Of a stretch of 64,000 nucleotides of DNA, positions 13,182-23,908 are shown piece by piece. The DNA is from Rosa chinensis (taxonomy: Eukaryota > Streptophyta > Magnoliopsida > Rosales > Rosaceae), in contig NC_037094.1 of the NCBI RefSeq assembly GCF_002994745.2, positions 14,259,001-14,323,000 on the forward strand, in the 5' to 3' direction. The notes beneath the pieces are model-generated. The model saw only the letters and a program-made list of their open reading frames with translations. It was not told the origin of the DNA and did not search any database. Position 1 is the first letter of the stretch. Each line of letters begins with the position of its first letter. Made by a program: the position numbers and the translations under genes.

Positions 13182-13213
13182 TGTAGACCCCCGTATTTTT
13201 TTCTTATTTATTT
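13182..13213 (+). mobile_element. Start of the gypsy 3' LTR
   Basis: TGTAGACCCCCGTATT directly follows the purine-rich tract after the integrase remnant. The LTR is interrupted 32 bases in by the fold-back element and continues at 14742 and again at 25994. Confidence 0.55.
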
Positions 13214-14741
13214 GGGCTAATTACTGTTTAGTACCCTATGGTTTGGGTCGAACATCAATTCAGTCCCTCGACTTTCAATTTCATCAAAAACACCCCCACA
13301 CTATCATTTTCTCGTCCAATAGGTCCATCCGTTATGATTCCGTTAATTTATGCCGTTAGTTGCTGACGTGGCGATCCAACTCAGCACAGGTGGGCCCCAC
13401 ATGGAAGTGAAATTCCTAAAATGACCCTGGCCAATCTGAAATGAAAAATCCAAAATAAATCAACACTTTGCTTTTGGGGAGACTCGAACCCAGGGTGTGA
13501 AAGTGAAAGCCCCAACCACCAGACCACATGCACAGTTCTAATATATTCCCACAAAATTAATATATATTTCTATACCCAACCGGATATGGATTAAATCCAA
13601 AATAAATCAACATTTTGCGTTTGAGGAGACTCGAACCCACGCAAATGAGTGTGAAAGTGAAAGCCCCAACCACCGGACCACATGCATGGTTCTAATATAT
13701 TTTCACAAAATTAATATATATTTCTATACCCAACCGGATATGGATTAAATCCAAAATAAATCAACACTTCGCGTTTGGGGAGACTCGAACCCACGCAAGT
13801 GGGTGTGAAAGTGCAAGCCCCAACCACTGGACCACATGCATATTGTTGACATGCTCCAACAAAAATTAATATATATATCTCTATTTTGGATTTAATCCAT
13901 ATCCGGTTGGGTATAGAAATATATATTAATTTTGTGGAAATATATTAGAACCATGCATGTGGTCCGGTGGATGAAGCTTGCACTTTCACACCCACTTGCG
14001 TGGGTTCGAGTCTCCTCAAACGCAAAATGTTGATTTATTTTGGATTTAATCCATATCCGGTTGGGTATAGAAATATATATTAATTTTGTGAAAATATATT
14101 AGAACCATGCATGTGGTCCGGTGGTTGGGGCTTTCACTTTCACACTCATTTGCGTGGGTTCGAGTCTCCTCTAACGCAAATGTTGATTTATTTTGGATTT
14201 AATCCATATCCGGTTGGGTATAGAAATATATATTAATTTTGTGGGAATATATTAGAACTGTGCATGTGGTCTGGTGGTTGGGGCTTTCACTTTCACACCC
14301 ACTTGCGTGGGTTCGAGTCTCCCCAAACGCGAAGTGTTGATTTATTTTGGATTTAATCCATATCCGGTTGGGTATAGAAATATATATTAATTTTGTGAAA
14401 ATATATTAGAACCATGCATGTGGTCCGGTAGTTGGGGCTTTCACTTTCACTCCCACTTGCATGGGTTCGAGTCTCCCCAAAAGCAAAGTGTTGATTTATT
14501 TTGAATTTTTTCATTTCAGATTGGCCAGGGTCATTTTAGGAATTTCACTTCCATGTGGGGCCCACCTGTGCTGAGTTGGATCGCCACGTCAGCAACTAAC
14601 GGCATAAATTAACGGAATCATAACGGAGGGACCTATTGGACGAGAAAATGATAGTGTGGGGGTGTTTTTGATGAAATTGAAAGTCGAGGGACTGAATTGA
14701 TGTTCGACCCAAACCATAGGGTACTAAACAGTAATTAGCCC
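13214..14741. mobile_element. Fold-back MULE made of tRNA-like tandem modules
   Basis: A perfect 9-bp duplication TATTTATTT flanks it (13205-13213 and 14742-14750). The two halves are inverted copies: the first about 220 bases (GGGCTAATTACTGTTTAGTA...) are repeated in reverse complement at the right end, and the inversion extends inward through repeated modules. The whole 1528 bases can fold into one long hairpin. There is no coding capacity. TSD length and long TIRs suggest a Mutator-like, non-autonomous element. Confidence 0.85.
13460..14480. repeat. Tandem modules of about 154 bp with tRNA-like promoter boxes
   Basis: The right arm holds four direct modules whose GGTTCGAGTCTCC boxes start near 14002, 14156, 14309 and 14463. 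The left arm holds three in inverse orientation (near 13480, 13630, 13785). Each module also has TGGTCCGGTGG about 42 bases upstream of that box. These look like RNA polymerase III A and B boxes at the spacing found in tRNA genes. The rest does not give a convincing cloverleaf, so they are tRNA-derived or tRNA-like rather than functional tRNA genes. Confidence 0.65.
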
Positions 14742-16797
14742 TATTTATTTTAATTTGTCGTATAACGTATGAAACTACTTATTCGTAAGGTACACAAGTA
14801 TTCGCGCTTAGGTTAAGACTTTAAGGTAATTATAAAAGGATTAACAATTTAGAGAAAATCCAATTTGGGTCTAGGAAACTATTTTTAAAGTATCGAGGCT
14901 TAGGACAAGCCCAGAAAATTTTCCCGAAAGGATTCGGTGAAGTGTCGGAAGAAATAATGATGTTTAAAGATGTATTTTCAGAGTGGGCTTAAGGGAAATT
15001 AAGAGGAAATTGAAAATGGAGCAGCCCAAGCCCACTTGGCCCAAAAGGAGGGGCAAATTAGACTTTTCATAATTACAATTAGGGAGAGATATAAATGCAA
15101 AACACTCTCTCCAAACCCTAGCCTCTTCCTCATTTTCTCCCTTTCCTCTCTCTCTCTCTCTACCCAAGACTTCTCTCTCTACCCACTAGCAGGCAAACGC
15201 CGCTGTAGTCGTCGGAACCCGGATCTCAACCAAAATTTCCAGATTTTCTCCTCTTCCTCCCCTCTTTCCATTTCTCAAACCAAAATCAAGAAATTTAGCC
15301 ATTTAAGCCTCCAAAAACCCTAGAACCCGAAGCTAAAATAGGGGTTTTTGTGATTTCTTCTTTCCAAGCTCAAATCACGGTAATCTTCCTTCTAATATAG
15401 CCTCTATTCATCCGATCTATACCTATTTCTTACTAAATCCGAGTTTTTGATTTTGATTTGTGATTTTGTTTGCATGAATCCTATTTTCCCTAAACCAAGA
15501 GGCTAGGCTACGGGTTTGGCAAGGATTTGTGGTAAGGATCTATCCATGCAACCTTGTTTTCGAGTTTTTGGTTGTGATATTGATGTTGGACGGATTTGTA
15601 GGTGAAGAAGGCCAAGGAGAAGGATTAGGCCGTGAGTTTTGAAGAAGAAAGGGTAAGGAATGAGTTTTGGACAAACCCTAGAATTTTTGGAATTTATTTG
15701 GTTGATTTTGATTTTGTTGAGCCATTGTTGTTGTTGGAAAGATTGTGAAAAATAGAGATTTGAGGATGGTTTAATTAGTAGGATTTTATTGGTTTAGTTT
15801 TCAAAGGAATGGAAATTGGTGTTGAAGATTTTGGTGATTTTGTTGTGTAATTTTGGCCAAAAGAAAAAGAAAAGGAAGAAAAAAAGAAAGGTGTTTTATT
15901 TTGGAAGAGAAAGAAAAATGAAGAAAATGGTAAAAGTTGGATTAAATGAGTTTTTACTGTGGTAAAGTCGTAAAAAGTGAAGAAGGTAAAAGTAAAGGTA
16001 AATTCGGTAAAAAGGTAAAAGTGAAAGTGTGGAGGGAAAAATTATGGTGAAAGTAAAAGGGTGAAAAGGAGGAGTAATTGAGTAAAAGTGAAAGTGAAAC
16101 TTTATTTATAATTATTTACTTATTTATTTTTAATAAATAAGAAATAATGGTAAATAAATGAATATTTGGTCAAAAGTCAGAAGTCAATTGTCAAAAGTCA
16201 ACTCAAGAGTTGACCAAGGTTGACCAACCTTGTAAAATGAGAGGATCGACTCGACTTTGGTTGCTCGGGTTGGCGATAGTTTAGCGGAGCGATAAGGACG
16301 TTTTTCTTTTTTAAGAAAGAAGTTAGTTTTCCAAATTAGTAAACGTTGAAAGAAATAATTAATGGCTTCATTGAAATAAAAAAGATTTATTGTGCGCGAT
16401 TAGTTAAAGATCATCATGATGTTTACCTGGATAATTACTTACAAACTAAGTAATGGTTCAGGAAACATGATCGTTAAGGAAGCTTAAGCGGGAAGTACCA
16501 GAGTGTGGAATACGCCGGCATTTTTCAGGTAGGGTGAGCTGTCCCTTCCTTGATAGAGGCTTTTCGATATATATGGAATGCTCTAGTATAATATTATGTT
16601 GCATGTAAGTACGTTTTTGGTTGTTCATTAGTCGATGCCTCGTGATACCTGTGTTTTCATAACTGATAATTGTTGATTGCGAAAATCGAGGCTAGACTTT
16701 CATGTTGAGATACTGTACCTTTTGTATGTTTGTGCTTGTGACCTGAAAGTGAATGGGACCTAGACGCGTTGATTCCTAGGGATCCCACGGTGTTGAT
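14742..16797 (+). mobile_element. Middle part of the gypsy 3' LTR
   Basis: Non-coding sequence between the fold-back element and the next insertion. It contains a promoter-like AGATATAAATGCAAAAC (about 15087-15103) followed by a C/T-rich leader (15105-15190). This is the usual layout of an LTR U3-R junction. Long purine-rich, frame-free sequence follows (15600-16100). Confidence 0.5.
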
Positions 16798-18878
16798 TGA
16801 CGCGCTCAAAGCGAGCGCATAATTTAACCCTGAAATGTCGTTAGTAGTATAAGTAAGTAGGGATCGTTCTATTCCGGGGATTGAGGGTACACTTGTAATT
16901 GTGAAACAAATAAAGAAAAGTATTATTTACAAAAATAAAATAAAGAATATAAATATATACAATTGTATAAACAAATAAAGAATTAAAATAATAAAGTATT
17001 ATTTACAAAAATAAAATAAAGAATAAATATATACAAGTAAACACAAATAAAGGGGGGGGTTTAAGATTTATAGAATTGAAAATTAAGATAAATAAAATAA
17101 AGAAAATGTAAAAACATATATACAAGGGTGGAACGCAAGGAACAAAGATCAAAACCACATCCACATGCAAGAAATCCAATTACAATTCCTATAGTTGATT
17201 TTAAATGTCATGAGAGAGGAGTTGATCATGTGAAACATTCGAAAGCAAATGATTTCCCATATTTTACTTTTCAATGCTAATTAACCTAAGCGAAAGCACC
17301 TAGATTAATCCTATCAAACATGCAATCAAGCCCTAGAAAGCTAGTCAATCATGACATGTTCAACGCATTAGACATAGAGAAAGGCTATCAACTCAAGTGT
17401 ACAACTTAGTTATGGAAAAGTCCACCTAATTGCAATCCTCTTCAATTAAATTCGATTCTTGTCCAGAACCTTTACTACTTTTGATTCAAGTTACACAAAA
17501 CGAAAAGTCGATTTCATGTTCTTAAACCTAGCACCAATTACATGCAAATCCTATAAGTGTCGACCCAAATAAGATAAACATATAAAAGTTTTCTGTAAAG
17601 CAAATTTAATCGAACAAACTCACATAAGCAACTTAAAAATCAACATATAGAAATCACAACTTTATCTCAAAACATATAAACGGGCTTTAAACTTTGCCCT
17701 TAACATTATTTGTTAACTAGAATTCATAGTTCTACAAATCTAAACAAAGAAAACCAAAAGAAATTACAAGGAAAAAGATAGAATTACACCATGAAGGGAG
17801 TGGATGATGAAGAGCTTGAGACGTTGATCTTGAATCTTTAAAGCAAGACTTCACTATCACGGCACAAGGTGGATGATGACGGCTAGGAGGCTTCATGGCT
17901 TCTTCTTCTCTTCTTCTCTTTGCTTAAAAATGCAGAAACTTAAAACTAGAGTATGAAGAGAAAAATGGAAAGGAAATGGAGAGACAAAGAAGATGAGATG
18001 GATGAAGGAAGTTGTTTTAGAATGAGAGGAGAAGGTGTTTATATAGGGAAGAAAAAGAAGAGTGAAATGATGAGTGGAAGAAAAATAATGAAAGTGGAGT
18101 ATGAAAGTGATTTGTAAAATATGGAAAAGAAAGAGAAATGATGAAATGAAAGCAAAGCATGAAGGTGCAGCAACATGGAAGTGATGATGATCTATTAAAG
18201 AGATTGTAGAAAAAATATATCCAAGGAAAAAGAGAAAAGCATCTAGCTTTCTTCATGTGGGTGGGAAACATGAATATGTGGTGTTGAGCTGTTTTCAGGT
18301 CAGTTTCTTCCCCTTTATTCCTTCAATTATTTCTCCAACAAGACTTCATTATATGCCTTTGACTTCTTCATATGAAATGTTCCACTATGAGTGTAGATCA
18401 TCCTGACAAATTTTCAGAGCTTCAATCCATGTGGTTGGGCCGGAAATGCTGCTGGACCTCTTACAGGTCCAGTTTTCCGGTTTTGCTTCTGTAGAAAATT
18501 GGGCTGATTGTTTGAAGGCCTTCCACTCATATTTTTCTCTGGCACTCTTCATAAGAAATGATCATTTGGGTGTCTAGAATGGATCTGGAAGGTTTCAGCT
18601 CATTTGAAGCTCATTTGGTCAGGCGGCCGCTCCTTCTTCCTTGCTTGGCTCTGATTCTCCTAGCCGGAGTAAGAAAATATTCAAGGTTGACTTTTTAGTG
18701 CATTTTCATTCTTCTCCATCATTTCTAGGTAATTATGGACCTAACGCTCATTTCACATTCATTTACTCCAATGTACCTAAAAATAGAAATTGAATTAAAA
18801 ATCGATTCAGTTAAGGAATTAACTAAGCAAAATGTGAGGAATTAACTATTAAAATATCACATTAAAATGCTCCTATCA
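16798..18878 (-). repeat. 3' LTR (left copy)
   Basis: 2081 bases, nearly identical to the right copy. Differences I can see are the terminal few bases (TGACGCGCTC against TGTCGCTA), one G in a G run (near 17052), and CTAACGCTCAT against CTAAAACTCAT (near 18741). A purine-rich frame on the minus strand gives the same 84-residue ORF in both copies; it is not a gene. Confidence 0.93.
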
Positions 18879-18880
18879 AA

Positions 18881-18893
18881 TTCCCCCACACTT
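18881..18893 (-). promoter_or_regulatory. Polypurine tract
   Basis: Minus-strand AAGTGTGGGGGAA directly inside the 3' LTR, where plus-strand DNA synthesis would be primed. Near copies recur at about 20650 and 22891 inside the element. Confidence 0.7.
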
Positions 18894-20640
18894 AGCTTTT
18901 GCTAGTCCCTTAGCAAAACAAAACAAAAAAAAATCAAAAACAGAACAAAGAATTGACAAAAAGAGCAAGTAAATGACTCTATTGCTCCTAACTGTTGTCT
19001 CAGAGACTCCAAACTCATGACTTTCACGTTAAACACTTAATCAAAATCACAAAGATAATTCCATGGTTAATAAACCTGTGACATTCATATGACTAAGCAA
19101 GATATGGAGAACTTAAGTTATACAGTGAATGATAGCATGTTTCGAACAAGTCCAATCCAAACTCACATGGCATACTCTCGATTTTTCTCTCAGAAATGGC
19201 TATGCTTAAAAGCTTCACACTCAAGTATATGCAAGAGAACAAATTGTAAGGCAACAAACAGCTTGCATATTTCATCAATAAACACATTTTGTGAAGAATT
19301 TTTAAAGACCTCATGAAATGACTAAGTGCACAAATGGACCTAAACTATAAGCTCGACTGCGTAACTGACTCCACTAACCAAAGACTGCCCATCTCAAGGA
19401 TCAAGTCAGCACTTAAAACAGGTTGTAATGGGGCTAAGCTAGGGTTTTCGAAATGAAGATTAAGGATACAAAAAATCCTAAGGACCTAGCAGAGCATATA
19501 AGGACCACCTTATGTCATCATTTTTGTAGACCAAATATCATTGTTTTGGGCCAAACCTTCACTCTAACCAACATGGGAATGGACAAAGGCATAATTTTCA
19601 ACTTTGAGCCTTCTACAAATTTGCAAGTCCAAAACCACACTTCAACATTTTCCCAAGAGTTTTCTTTTCAATTTTTCTTCTCTTTTGCCGCTTTTCTTTC
19701 TTTCTTTTTTTTTTTTTTTCAAGGCAAAATTTTTTTTTCTTGGATTTTTCCCACCCCATACTTGTCTTTCATCGTCACCCCTACATACTATGTCATGCTC
19801 TACTAAGTCCTTAAGACAAGGGTAGAGATATCCTGTACTAAGCTTATGGTAGGGTAGTGAGGGTGATGAAACAAAGGTTTTCAACGTAGGCTCAAAGGGG
19901 TTCATTCTAAGGAGTCCCACGACGGGCACAATTGGGGACACATGCTTGTTTGGCTTTGGTGGTTACCCTAATGCCTTCTATCCTATCCAGGATCAGTGCA
20001 TATTATGGCATACAAGTTTTGACAGTCACAACAGCCGAGTTCTAGTACTCTCTAGTCCATTAATATCTATGGCACATGATCATTGGATTTCCAAAGAATG
20101 ATGAGGTTTTGCAAATACAGCCACGAAATTCTAGAATTATCAATAAGCACTCGAAAAGAAAGTATTTTAGCACAAAAACTCACTTGGGTCAAATGAATCA
20201 GACTTAATCCTAGCATGCTTAATGAACCAAGTTACAATCCTATCTCAAATCTTCATACAAGCATCACAATGTCGATTAACCACAGAATTCAATTAAGTCC
20301 TATTTTGATTGTGAAAACCTTCAGCCATGAATTCGGAGACATGTTCATCCTAGACGTTAGGAGCATCCTAAGACTCAAACACACAAACAAAAACACTCTA
20401 GAACCAACAATTTTTTTTTTTTTTTTTTTTACAATTTAATTTAATTTCAACACTTAGGTACGGGAACAGGGAGTCTCGATGTGCAATGGGACTGAAACAG
20501 CTACCCTTTTTCAAGACTATGTTTAATCCAATATACCTTAGTGTATCACAACATCAACTAAAAACACAATAAAAACACAATCCAACATCAACTATTTTTC
20601 ATTTTTTTTTATATACTAACTACTAAAAACACAATAAAGC
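18894..20640 (-). other. Non-coding interior of the WUS-carrying element
   Basis: About 1.7 kb between the polypurine tract and the first internal duplicate module. Small ORFs occur on both strands (19089-19316, 19453-19941) but none shows a domain, and poly-T runs interrupt it. It may correspond to the long non-coding 3' part of Tat/Athila elements. Confidence 0.5.
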
Positions 20641-20843
20641 AATAACCCTTCCCCCATACTTAATTCATGCATTGTCCTCAATGTACAAACAAATATAAAT
20701 CATGCAAAGCATAAATCAAGCATAGAAGAGAAAGTTAACACAACGAAACCTAAAACAACTTAAAATTCATGAAAATAAAATAGAAGGAAGAGTTCAAGAA
20801 AGCAAATCTGCGTTTGATGTCTCCTCCACAGCTACGGTTGAAA

Positions 20844-20866
20844 TGGGTTGCCTCCCATGCAGCGCT
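20844..20866 (-). repeat. Internal module of Tat/Athila type (copy 1)
   Basis: Minus-strand AAGCGCTGCATGGGAGGCAA matches, with few changes, AAGCGCTACTTGGGAGGCAA at 23055-23077. Each is preceded about 200 bases away by a polypurine-like CCCCCAYACTT (plus strand; 20650 and 22892). This indicates an internal duplication that brackets the coding part of the element. Confidence 0.55.
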
Positions 20867-20905
20867 TAATGTTTAAAGTCTCTCAGCCTAGACTTGTACC
20901 TCCAT

Positions 20906-21436
20906 TTACTCCTTTGGAGGAGCGGTATGCGGGCGAGTGGCAGCCCTCTTGCTGGTTTCAGTCTTCGGAGGCGGGTCCTCATGTTGTGATGCAGTAATGT
21001 CCTTGCGAGGAAACCCAGGAGGATAACTTTGCAAGTTATTGACTTCCTGAGCAAGCTTGTTTATTGCAGTGTGACAGCGGATCAAAGAGCAGTTCATCTC
21101 AGAGATGTAATCGATCATGCAATTGACTCTCCAATCTGTCACCATAATACCATCGCGGAGAGAGGAACGCAAATCATCAATCGAATCCGTCAAGCTTTCC
21201 AGGGTGGCCATAGGGCGAGGAGCACGAGCAGCTGGTGAGGAAGAAGACTCTCCGGGATGCAGTCTGGGAGAGCGACGAGGCAGAGGAGGGGGACTGCGGG
21301 TACGCTCACGGATAGGACGATGGTCCCATGGACGAGTAAGCCCAGCTCTAGTGGCCGCTTGACGACCTTCTTCTTCCAAAGAGAGAACACGGCGTTGATT
21401 GACGCCCCTGCGAGGGGTAACCTTGGTTCGAGCCAT
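20906..21436 (-). CDS. Short basic ORF of the retroelement, gag-like position
   Basis: An ORF of 176 residues from the Met at 21436; an in-frame upstream extension to 21475 is possible. The N-terminus starts MARTKVTPRRGVNQRR and is basic. A proline/arginine/serine-rich part follows (RSPPPLPRRSPRLHPG), then a helical stretch (about residues 75-140, with LESLTDSIDDLRSSLRDG) that could form a coiled coil. The tail is lysine- and proline-rich. It lies in sense orientation of the LTR element, downstream of the primer site. I do not recognise a gag domain, and its length is far below a normal Tat/Athila gag. Its first residues resemble the histone H3 tail. Confidence 0.5.
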   Translation of the reverse strand: MARTKVTPRRGVNQRRVLSLEEEGRQAATRAGLTRPWDHRPIRERTRSPPPLPRRSPRLHPGESSSSPAARAPRPMATLESLTDSIDDLRSSLRDGIMVTDWRVNCMIDYISEMNCSLIRCHTAINKLAQEVNNLQSYPPGFPRKDITASQHEDPPPKTETSKRAATRPHTAPPKE

Positions 21437-21615
21437 GAAGAAGTAGAAGGAATTTGAAACTGCACGCTTAGACAAACCTTAGTAAAATCTGGAGGAGACA
21501 AAAAAGGATGTATATGTAAAGCACAAAATAGGGTAGAAATCTCAACAGGCACATGGTTTTAACAAAGCTTCTCCGGGAAGGAGAAGAGTTATGATAGTTC
21601 ACGGCCCAAGAAACT

Positions 21616-21930
21616 CCCCCACGTGTAAATATTCATTTCTTTTCCTGGATTTATGGCATGCTTTCGGCTATAGCTTGTCTGTCACGGATCCTCGAGATTC
21701 GTTTGATTCCCCCACGCGTCCTTTCTTTTCCTTGATTCACGGCAATTAAACCTGCTTTCGGCTGTAGCTTATCTGTCACAGCTCCTCGAGATCAGTTTGG
21801 TTCCCCCACGTGTCCTTCACGAGCCAACAGCTTTTCCGTGTTTTCGGGTGACTTTAATCCAACGCGTAGATTTAATCTCAGAGATCGTCGATCCAACGGT
21901 GGAGATCTGCTCACTCGTTCTATAAATAGG
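21616..21930 (+). promoter_or_regulatory. Promoter of the WUS-type gene: repeated CACGTG-type boxes and TATA
   Basis: A segment of about 95 bases is repeated in tandem, giving CCCCCACGTGT (about 21616), CCCCCACGCGTCC (about 21710) and CCCCCACGTGTCC (about 21804). Between them are CTTTCGGCT-TAGCTT-TCTGTCAC blocks. ACGTGTC/CACGTG sequences are G-box or ABRE-like sites. A good TATA box TATAAATAGG lies at 21921-21930, about 110 bases before the ATG, followed by a C/T-rich leader. Confidence 0.55.
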
Positions 21931-22038
21931 TGCATTCTGAGCGACTGTTCACTCCAAAAGAAAATTCTTCCGAGTTCCAGTCTTTCTCTCTCAACCCTTC
22001 AGCCTTTCTTTCGAAACTCAAATCCTTTCTTCATCAAC

Positions 22039-22689
22039 ATGGAACCACAAACTCTGCAACTAATGGAGCAACAGACCCAGCAACAAATCGAGGATGGAGG
22101 AAACAACCAAGCAGCCGGGACTAATAACCGGTGGGCTCCCACACCGCCTCAACTAAGAATCCTCAAGGGCCTTTACTATGATAAGGGTTTTAAGTACCCA
22201 ACTCCAGAGCAGATTCAAGAGATCTGCCTCCATTTGAAACAGTATGGGCAGATCGAGGACAAAAACGTCTTCTTTTGGTTCCAGAACCTCAAGGCTCGTG
22301 AGAGGCAGAAGTTGAAGGAATTTCGGAACGTTCCGGTTGGTGGATCTCTCGATCTCAATTTTGGATCCACTAGTTCTACTGATGATGGTAGATCCATTGA
22401 TCTAAACTTTGGGTCACGTGTCGGCTATGGTGTTGACCCATATTCCTCCTCACCCTTCAACACTAATACCAATACTACCTCCTTTGGCACAACAGGAGGA
22501 CAATCTTTCATGGAACAACGAGGAGGAGATCACCAGGAGATTGAAACCCTTCCACTATTCCCCATGCATGGTGAGGACATCTTTGGCAACATGAAGACTA
22601 CTTCTGAGGGAGGTAGCGGCTATGGCGGTGACTCTCGCATTTCCCTTGAGCTCAGCCTCAACTCCTACGGAGATGCAGACATGGTTTAG
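22039..22689 (+). CDS. WUSCHEL-type homeobox protein, intronless, inside an LTR element
   Basis: The ORF has 216 residues. The homeodomain spans about 31-92 (RWAPTPPQLRILKGLYYDKG ... NVFFWFQNLKARERQK) and has the extended loop-helix layout of WOX proteins. A WUS-box TLPLFPMH lies at 170-177 and an EAR-type repressor motif LELSL at 203-207. Two DLNFGS motifs (105-110, 121-126) are also EAR-like. WUS proteins are plant transcription factors that set stem-cell identity and act mainly as repressors; binding would be in the nucleus. I start at 22039 because it follows a TATA box and C/T-rich leader; the frame stays open 67 codons upstream. The gene has no intron, although WUS genes normally have introns interrupting the homeodomain region. 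It is shorter than typical WUS (near 290 residues), and the usual QNHKARERQK reads QNLKARERQK. Its orientation is opposite to the host element. No stop or frameshift is present. Confidence 0.85.
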   Translation: MEPQTLQLMEQQTQQQIEDGGNNQAAGTNNRWAPTPPQLRILKGLYYDKGFKYPTPEQIQEICLHLKQYGQIEDKNVFFWFQNLKARERQKLKEFRNVPVGGSLDLNFGSTSSTDDGRSIDLNFGSRVGYGVDPYSSSPFNTNTNTTSFGTTGGQSFMEQRGGDHQEIETLPLFPMHGEDIFGNMKTTSEGGSGYGGDSRISLELSLNSYGDADMV

Positions 22690-23110
22690 TATAGAGTATT
22701 TTTATTATTATTATTATTTTTTAATTTTTTTTTTTTTTTTTTTTTGTAAATAGCTGAATTTAATAAGATTGAATGAATGCAGTTTTTTTTTTTATTTTTT
22801 ATTTTTTTATATATATAAAGGACTCAAAAAATAAAAGACAAATATAAATATATATTGGACTCAAAATGAAAGACAAAAATATAAATCTCTTCCCCCACAC
22901 TTAAATATTGCATTATCTTCAATGTAATCAATTAAAAGCATGCAATGAAATAAGTAAGCATATTGGGATGAAATTTACGAAAATAACAACTAAAACAAAT
23001 AAGCAAAAACGAAAAATAAAATATAAGGATAAAGAAAGCAAATCTGATTTGCATGGGTTGCCTCCCAAGTAGCGCTTGTATTTTACGTCTTGCAGCCAGA
23101 CGGTACCTAC
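22690..23110 (-). other. T-rich spacer and second internal module
   Basis: T homopolymers (22723-22745, 22783-22806) follow the WUS-type gene on its own strand. These are T, not A, so they are not the poly(A) tail of a sense retrocopy. A polypurine-like tract (22891-22902) and the GGGTTGCCTCCCAAGTAGCGCTT module (23055-23077) follow. Confidence 0.5.
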
Positions 23111-23882
23111 ATTAAATAAAGTTAGTAACTATAATTAACAAAGAAATACAAAATAAAAACAAGTATAACTATTAATTACAAACTACAAGTAAAATTAACA
23201 AGTATATTGTACAAAAGACACAAGTTAAGTACAAGTGAGTATAAAACGTGAAAAGTATTTTTACAAGTATTAAAGTGTGAAACAACAAAATAATTTACAC
23301 GTATAGAGTATTCACAAGTATTTCTTTTATTATAAATATTATTGATATCGAATCAAATTCCAAGCGGTAAATTAAGTGGACGTGCGGCCCAAGTATAGTC
23401 GCCTAGACACAAACTCCCTTTCAAATCGTTTGGGCAACCTTACTGAAATGGCCAGGTGGGGGAGGACGAACACGAGAGGAAAAATCCATTTTGGCATGAG
23501 CTACTCCCACATTGTGGTTTAGGCCCATTTGCAAGCACTTCTGGATTCAAAAACCCGTCATGAACGTTGTCCCCTTCCTAGACACCATTTCACATAGGCT
23601 TTCTTACTAAGATGAGAAAGTTCATAAGTGTGAAGACAGTTCAACAAGTGTTAATAAAGGCCGCCCTCAACCTTAAGGGACCTGAGCTAGGTACCAATAA
23701 GGGGTTTAGGCCAATATTAACAAAAGAGACTTCACCTATTCCTCTCAATTTACAACCTACAATTAAAATTCATGTTCAATAATATAAATAATATTCTAGT
23801 TAATTTAAACTAAGTTTCAAACAATTTATATACAACAAATATATATACAATAAATGACACAATTTAGCAAGTGATTTTTCAA
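23111..23882 (-). other. Leader region of the WUS-carrying element
   Basis: Non-coding and AT-rich, between the second module and the primer binding site. It corresponds to the 5' leader of the element in its own reading direction. No ORF of note. Confidence 0.5.
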
Positions 23883-23900
23883 TCCCCGGCAACGGCGCCA
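23883..23900 (-). promoter_or_regulatory. Primer binding site, tRNA-Asp type
   Basis: Minus-strand TGGCGCCGTTGCCGGGGA is complementary to the CCA-bearing 3' end of plant tRNA-Asp. It fixes the orientation of the element and its affiliation with tRNA-Asp-primed gypsy lineages. Confidence 0.85.
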
Positions 23901-23908
23901 AAAATTGA

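Noticed and set aside
13460..14480. tRNA genes in the fold-back element
   Set aside because: A- and B-box-like sequences are spaced as in tRNAs, but I cannot fold a full cloverleaf with acceptor stem and anticodon loop, and the units are transposon repeats in both orientations.
22690..22806. T homopolymers after the WUS-type gene as a retrocopy poly(A) tail
   Set aside because: A sense retrocopy would show A residues on the gene's own strand; these are T.
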